Origin: SZAS-18 sp038322235
Lineage (GTDB): Bacteria > Verrucomicrobiota > Verrucomicrobiia > Chthoniobacterales > SZAS-18
NCBI GenBank assembly: GCA_038322235.1
Contig: JBBQFQ010000006.1
Location: forward strand, 96,657-160,656
Length of the DNA stretch: 64,000 nucleotides
Direction of reading: 5' to 3'
Below the pieces are notes generated by a model. It did not search any database and had not been told where the DNA came from. It saw only the letters and a program-made list of their open reading frames with translations. How positions within the stretch are numbered: position 1 is the stretch's first letter; every line of letters begins with the position of its first letter. Positions 62,021 to 64,000 of this stretch are shown here, in pieces. The position numbers and the translations under genes are program-made.

Positions 62021-63634
62021 ATGCCGCCCGAACCGACCCTCCCCGAAGCCCTCGCGCTGCTCGCCCAGCGCGACGCGCGCATCGTCGAACTGGAGACGGA
62101 ACTCAAGCTCCTGCGCCAAAAGGTCGACCTGCTCGTGCGCAAGATCTTCGGCAAAAAGAGCGAGCAGCTCTCCAGCGCCCAGCTCGAGTTGTTGCTCGGC
62201 GAGACGGCCGAGGCGCCGCCCCCCAAAACTGACGCCTGCGGGGTTGAACTGGACCTGCAGGCCGCCCGCCGCAAGCCGCCAGTGGCGCCGAAGAAGGATC
62301 GCCGGATGCGGCGGCTCGACGATCTGCCGGTGCGCGAAGAGATCATCGAGCCCAAGGAGGTGCTGCAGGCTCCCGAGCGCTTCCGGCGCATTGGCGAAGA
62401 GACTACCGAGCGGCTGGATTACGAGCCGGGCCGCTTTCTTTGTCTGCGCACGGTGCGCCCGACCTACGCGCTGCGGCGGCAGCCCGCGGGCGAGCCGGCG
62501 CTCGCACCTTTGACCGCCCCGCTGCCGCCGATGCTGCAGGAGCGCAGCACGTGGGCACCGGGGCTGGTGGCACACGTCGTGGTAAGCAAATACGCCGATC
62601 ATCTGCCGCTCTACCGCCAGGAGGACATTTACCGCCTGCGCCACGGCGTGGAGCTACCGCGCCAGTCGCTCGCACGGGTGGTCGAACTGGCCGCGTTTTG
62701 GCTGCAGCTCATCTGCCTGCGGCTGCGGGAGCGGACCTTCGCGGGTGGCTACGTTCAGATCGACGAGACGGTCATCCGCTATCTGGCGCCCAAGCACGGG
62801 CAGACCAAGCAGGGCTATTTTTGGACGGTGCTGGCGCCCAATGCCGGTGGGGAAGGGTTCTTTCATTGGTCGCCCAGCCGGGGAGCCAAGGTGCTGGCTG
62901 AGATCGTGCCCGCGGAGTTCGCCGGCCGGCTGCAGGCCGATGGTTACGAGGCGTATCCGGCCTTCCTGCGCCAGCGCGAGGCGGAGGACAGTCCGCCCAT
63001 CGTGCTCGTTGGCTGTCTCGCGCATGCGCGGCGGAAGTTTTTCGAGGCGCATCCGCACTCCGGGAAACTGGCGCTGTGGGTCATCCGGCAAATCGACCAG
63101 CTCTACGCGCTGGAAGAAAAGCTGCGCCAAGATCGGGCCTGCCCGCGGCTGCGCGAGGTGGCCCGGGCGCTCTGGGCGCGGCCGGTGCTCACCCGCCTGC
63201 ACAAAGGGCTGCAGATCCTGTTCTCGCGCCGCGATATCCTGCCGCGCAGTGCGCTGGGCCAGGCGGTGCGCTACACGCTGGGCCTGTGGGATCGCCTCGA
63301 AGTGTTCGTCGAGGACGGCCGTTTGGAGATCGACAACAACCGGGTCGAAAACGCCATCCGCCCAACGGCCGTGGGGAAGAAAAACTGGCTGTTCATCGGC
63401 AGCGAGGCGGCCGGCCCGCGCGCGGCGATCATCTACACCGTGCTGGCCAGCTGCCGCCGGCACGGGGTCGATCCGTTCGAGTATCTGCGCGACGTGTTCA
63501 CGCGCCTGCCGGCCATGACCACTGGGCAGATCGACGAGTTGCTGCCCGCCGCTTGGGCAGACGCGCGGCGCGCGCAGGCGAGCGTCGTGAACAAGACGCA
63601 CACGTCGGTCGAAGCGCTGCCGCTCGCAGCGTAA
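62021..63634 (+). CDS. tnpC: IS66-family DDE transposase
   Basis: A 537-residue transposase. The N-terminal leucine-rich coiled-coil (ALLAQRDARIVELETELKLL, residues 10-45) and a KKSEQLSSAQLE segment come first. A zinc-finger/HTH region and YADHLPLYRQEDIYRLRHGV follow. The catalytic DDE triad is Asp248 (QIDETVIRYL), Asp307 (LQADGYEAYPAFL) and Glu443 (EIDNNRVENAIRP). The C-terminal AAGPRAAIIYTVLASCRRHG and FEYLRDVFTRLP are conserved IS66 tails. Start ATG at 62021. The gene is intact, so the element is potentially mobile. Confidence 0.96.
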   Translation: MPPEPTLPEALALLAQRDARIVELETELKLLRQKVDLLVRKIFGKKSEQLSSAQLELLLGETAEAPPPKTDACGVELDLQAARRKPPVAPKKDRRMRRLDDLPVREEIIEPKEVLQAPERFRRIGEETTERLDYEPGRFLCLRTVRPTYALRRQPAGEPALAPLTAPLPPMLQERSTWAPGLVAHVVVSKYADHLPLYRQEDIYRLRHGVELPRQSLARVVELAAFWLQLICLRLRERTFAGGYVQIDETVIRYLAPKHGQTKQGYFWTVLAPNAGGEGFFHWSPSRGAKVLAEIVPAEFAGRLQADGYEAYPAFLRQREAEDSPPIVLVGCLAHARRKFFEAHPHSGKLALWVIRQIDQLYALEEKLRQDRACPRLREVARALWARPVLTRLHKGLQILFSRRDILPRSALGQAVRYTLGLWDRLEVFVEDGRLEIDNNRVENAIRPTAVGKKNWLFIGSEAAGPRAAIIYTVLASCRRHGVDPFEYLRDVFTRLPAMTTGQIDELLPAAWADARRAQASVVNKTHTSVEALPLAA

Positions 63635-63683
63635 AAAGACAGGTCAGACCTCCGGCCTACGGCATCTTTGATCCCCTCGGTCG

Positions 63684-63707
63684 AGAGGGGCTACGGGTGA
63701 CGCTTAC
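63684..63707 (-). repeat. IS66 right terminal inverted repeat
   Basis: Begins AGAGGGGCTACGG and ends GACGCTTAC; perfectly complementary to 60886-60909, 50 bp after the tnpC stop. Confidence 0.93.
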
Positions 63708-63715
63708 GGCCATAC
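63708..63715. repeat. IS66 target-site duplication, right copy
   Basis: GGCCATAC, identical to 60878-60885. Confidence 0.9.
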
Positions 63716-64000
63716 ATCGCGATGTGTCGATCAGACATCGCGACCTTCGGGCCATACATCGCGATGTGTGGGGTCAGACATCGCGACCTCCGCGCCCGAC
63801 CTCGCGATGTATCGGCCAGAGGTCGCGATCTTCGCGCCCGGCCTCGCGACGTACCGGCCAGAGGTCGCGACCTTCGCGCCCGACCTCGCGGTGTACCGGC
63901 CAGAGGTCGCGATCTTCGCGCCCGAGCTCGCAATGTACCGGCCAGAGGTCGCGATTTTCGCGCCCGACCTGGCGATGTACCGGCCAGAGGTCGTGACCTT
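63708..64000. repeat. 42-bp tandem repeat array, right part (runs off window)
   Basis: Seven successive units: 63708-63749, 63750-63792 (43 bp), 63793-63834, 63835-63876, 63877-63918, 63919-63960 and 63961-64000 (cut by the window). Unit consensus has two TCGCGA cores 21 bp apart, one in CCTCGCGATGTAC and one in GAGGTCGCGACCTT (GGTCGCGACC is a perfect palindrome). Cores degrade to TCGCGG, TCGCAA, TGGCGA or TCGTGA in the last three units. The 43-bp unit shifts the reading frame, which argues against a coding repeat even though 42 is divisible by three. Function unknown. Confidence 0.85.

Larger units (their letters stand above)
60886..63707 (+). mobile_element. Complete IS66-family insertion sequence (2822 bp)
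   Basis: The ends are 24-bp perfect inverted repeats, 60886-60909 (starts GTAAGCGTCACC) and its complement at 63684-63707; GTAAG at the tip is usual for IS66. Inside are tnpA (60943), tnpB (61380) and tnpC (62021), all plus-strand, the standard IS66 set. A 266-bp stretch between tnpB and tnpC (61755-62020) has no gene that I can support; it is longer than in compact IS66 elements. Eight-bp target duplications (GGCCATAC) flank the element, so insertion was by transposition and left both ends intact. All three reading frames are complete, so the element may be active. Confidence 0.95.

Noticed and set aside
61839..62513. A reading frame spanning the tnpB-tnpC gap as a fourth IS66 gene
   Set aside because: It overlaps tnpC in another frame over most of its length and has no recognisable motif.
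63076..63996. A plus-strand reading frame through the array giving a 14-residue repeat peptide
   Set aside because: The 43-bp unit shifts the phase, and the frame begins inside tnpC; no start or conserved protein supports it.
63708..64000. The repeat array as a CRISPR array
   Set aside because: Units are contiguous 42-bp repeats with no variable spacers, and no cas genes are near.

Overview
This is a high-G+C stretch of a Gram-negative bacterial chromosome, densely packed with genes. It carries an outer-membrane and LPS biogenesis set (bamA, skp/ompH, lpxD, kdsA, lptC-like, lptA-like, lptB, a family 9 glycosyltransferase). It also has MglA/roadblock polarity genes beside a GspE/PilB ATPase, three tandem MacB-like orphan permeases, a glycogen gene (glgC) and an IS66 element. 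Together these point to a free-living environmental Gram-negative, and a Verrucomicrobiota/PVC-type bacterium is my best guess. That is an inference from gene content; no rRNA is present to test it. I saw no tRNA, rRNA or CRISPR array.

Layout. 1-2.8 kb: the 3' end of a DNA-methyltransferase-like gene cut by the window edge, a small exported protein of unknown function and two divergent esterases. 2.8-10.1 kb (minus strand): a long co-directional run, accB, accC, VOC protein, thiE, PfkB kinase, PHP phosphatase, folP, small secreted protein, glycosyltransferase. 10.2-15.3 kb (plus): a hybrid histidine kinase, then a three-gene set of coiled-coil protein, membrane protein with a roadblock/longin-like domain, and Ras-like GTPase. 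15.3-20.1 kb: ADP-ribosylglycohydrolase-like gene, lipA, a glycosyltransferase and a binding protein plus ATPase of an ABC importer with no permease. 20.1-23.2 kb: MBL/beta-CASP nuclease-like protein, a small unknown and an esterase. 23.2-30.8 kb: three tandem MacB/FtsX-type permeases. 31-37.3 kb: pyrE, parA, GNAT, GH26-like glycosidase, BrnT/BrnA toxin-antitoxin, VOC, trpE and hisI.

37.4-45.1 kb (plus) is the most distinctive locus. It is a likely five-gene operon: TPR plus stand-alone MshEN protein, GspE/PilB-type ATPase, a 1234-residue Pro/Ala-rich protein with an internally duplicated domain and a roadblock-like C-terminus, MglA GTPase, and an MglB-like roadblock protein. I read it as a polarity or pilus-control module. 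45.2-54.4 kb (minus): ptsI, lpxD, skp, bamA, a DUF885 protein and an EamA transporter. 54.5-60.5 kb: glgC, GNAT, then kdsA and a translationally coupled lptC-lptA-lptB block followed by hpf and a clear terminator.

60.8-64.0 kb: a complete IS66-family element (24-bp perfect inverted repeats, 8-bp target duplication) inserted into a 42-bp tandem repeat array that runs off the window. Each repeat holds two TCGCGA cores spaced exactly 21 bp apart.
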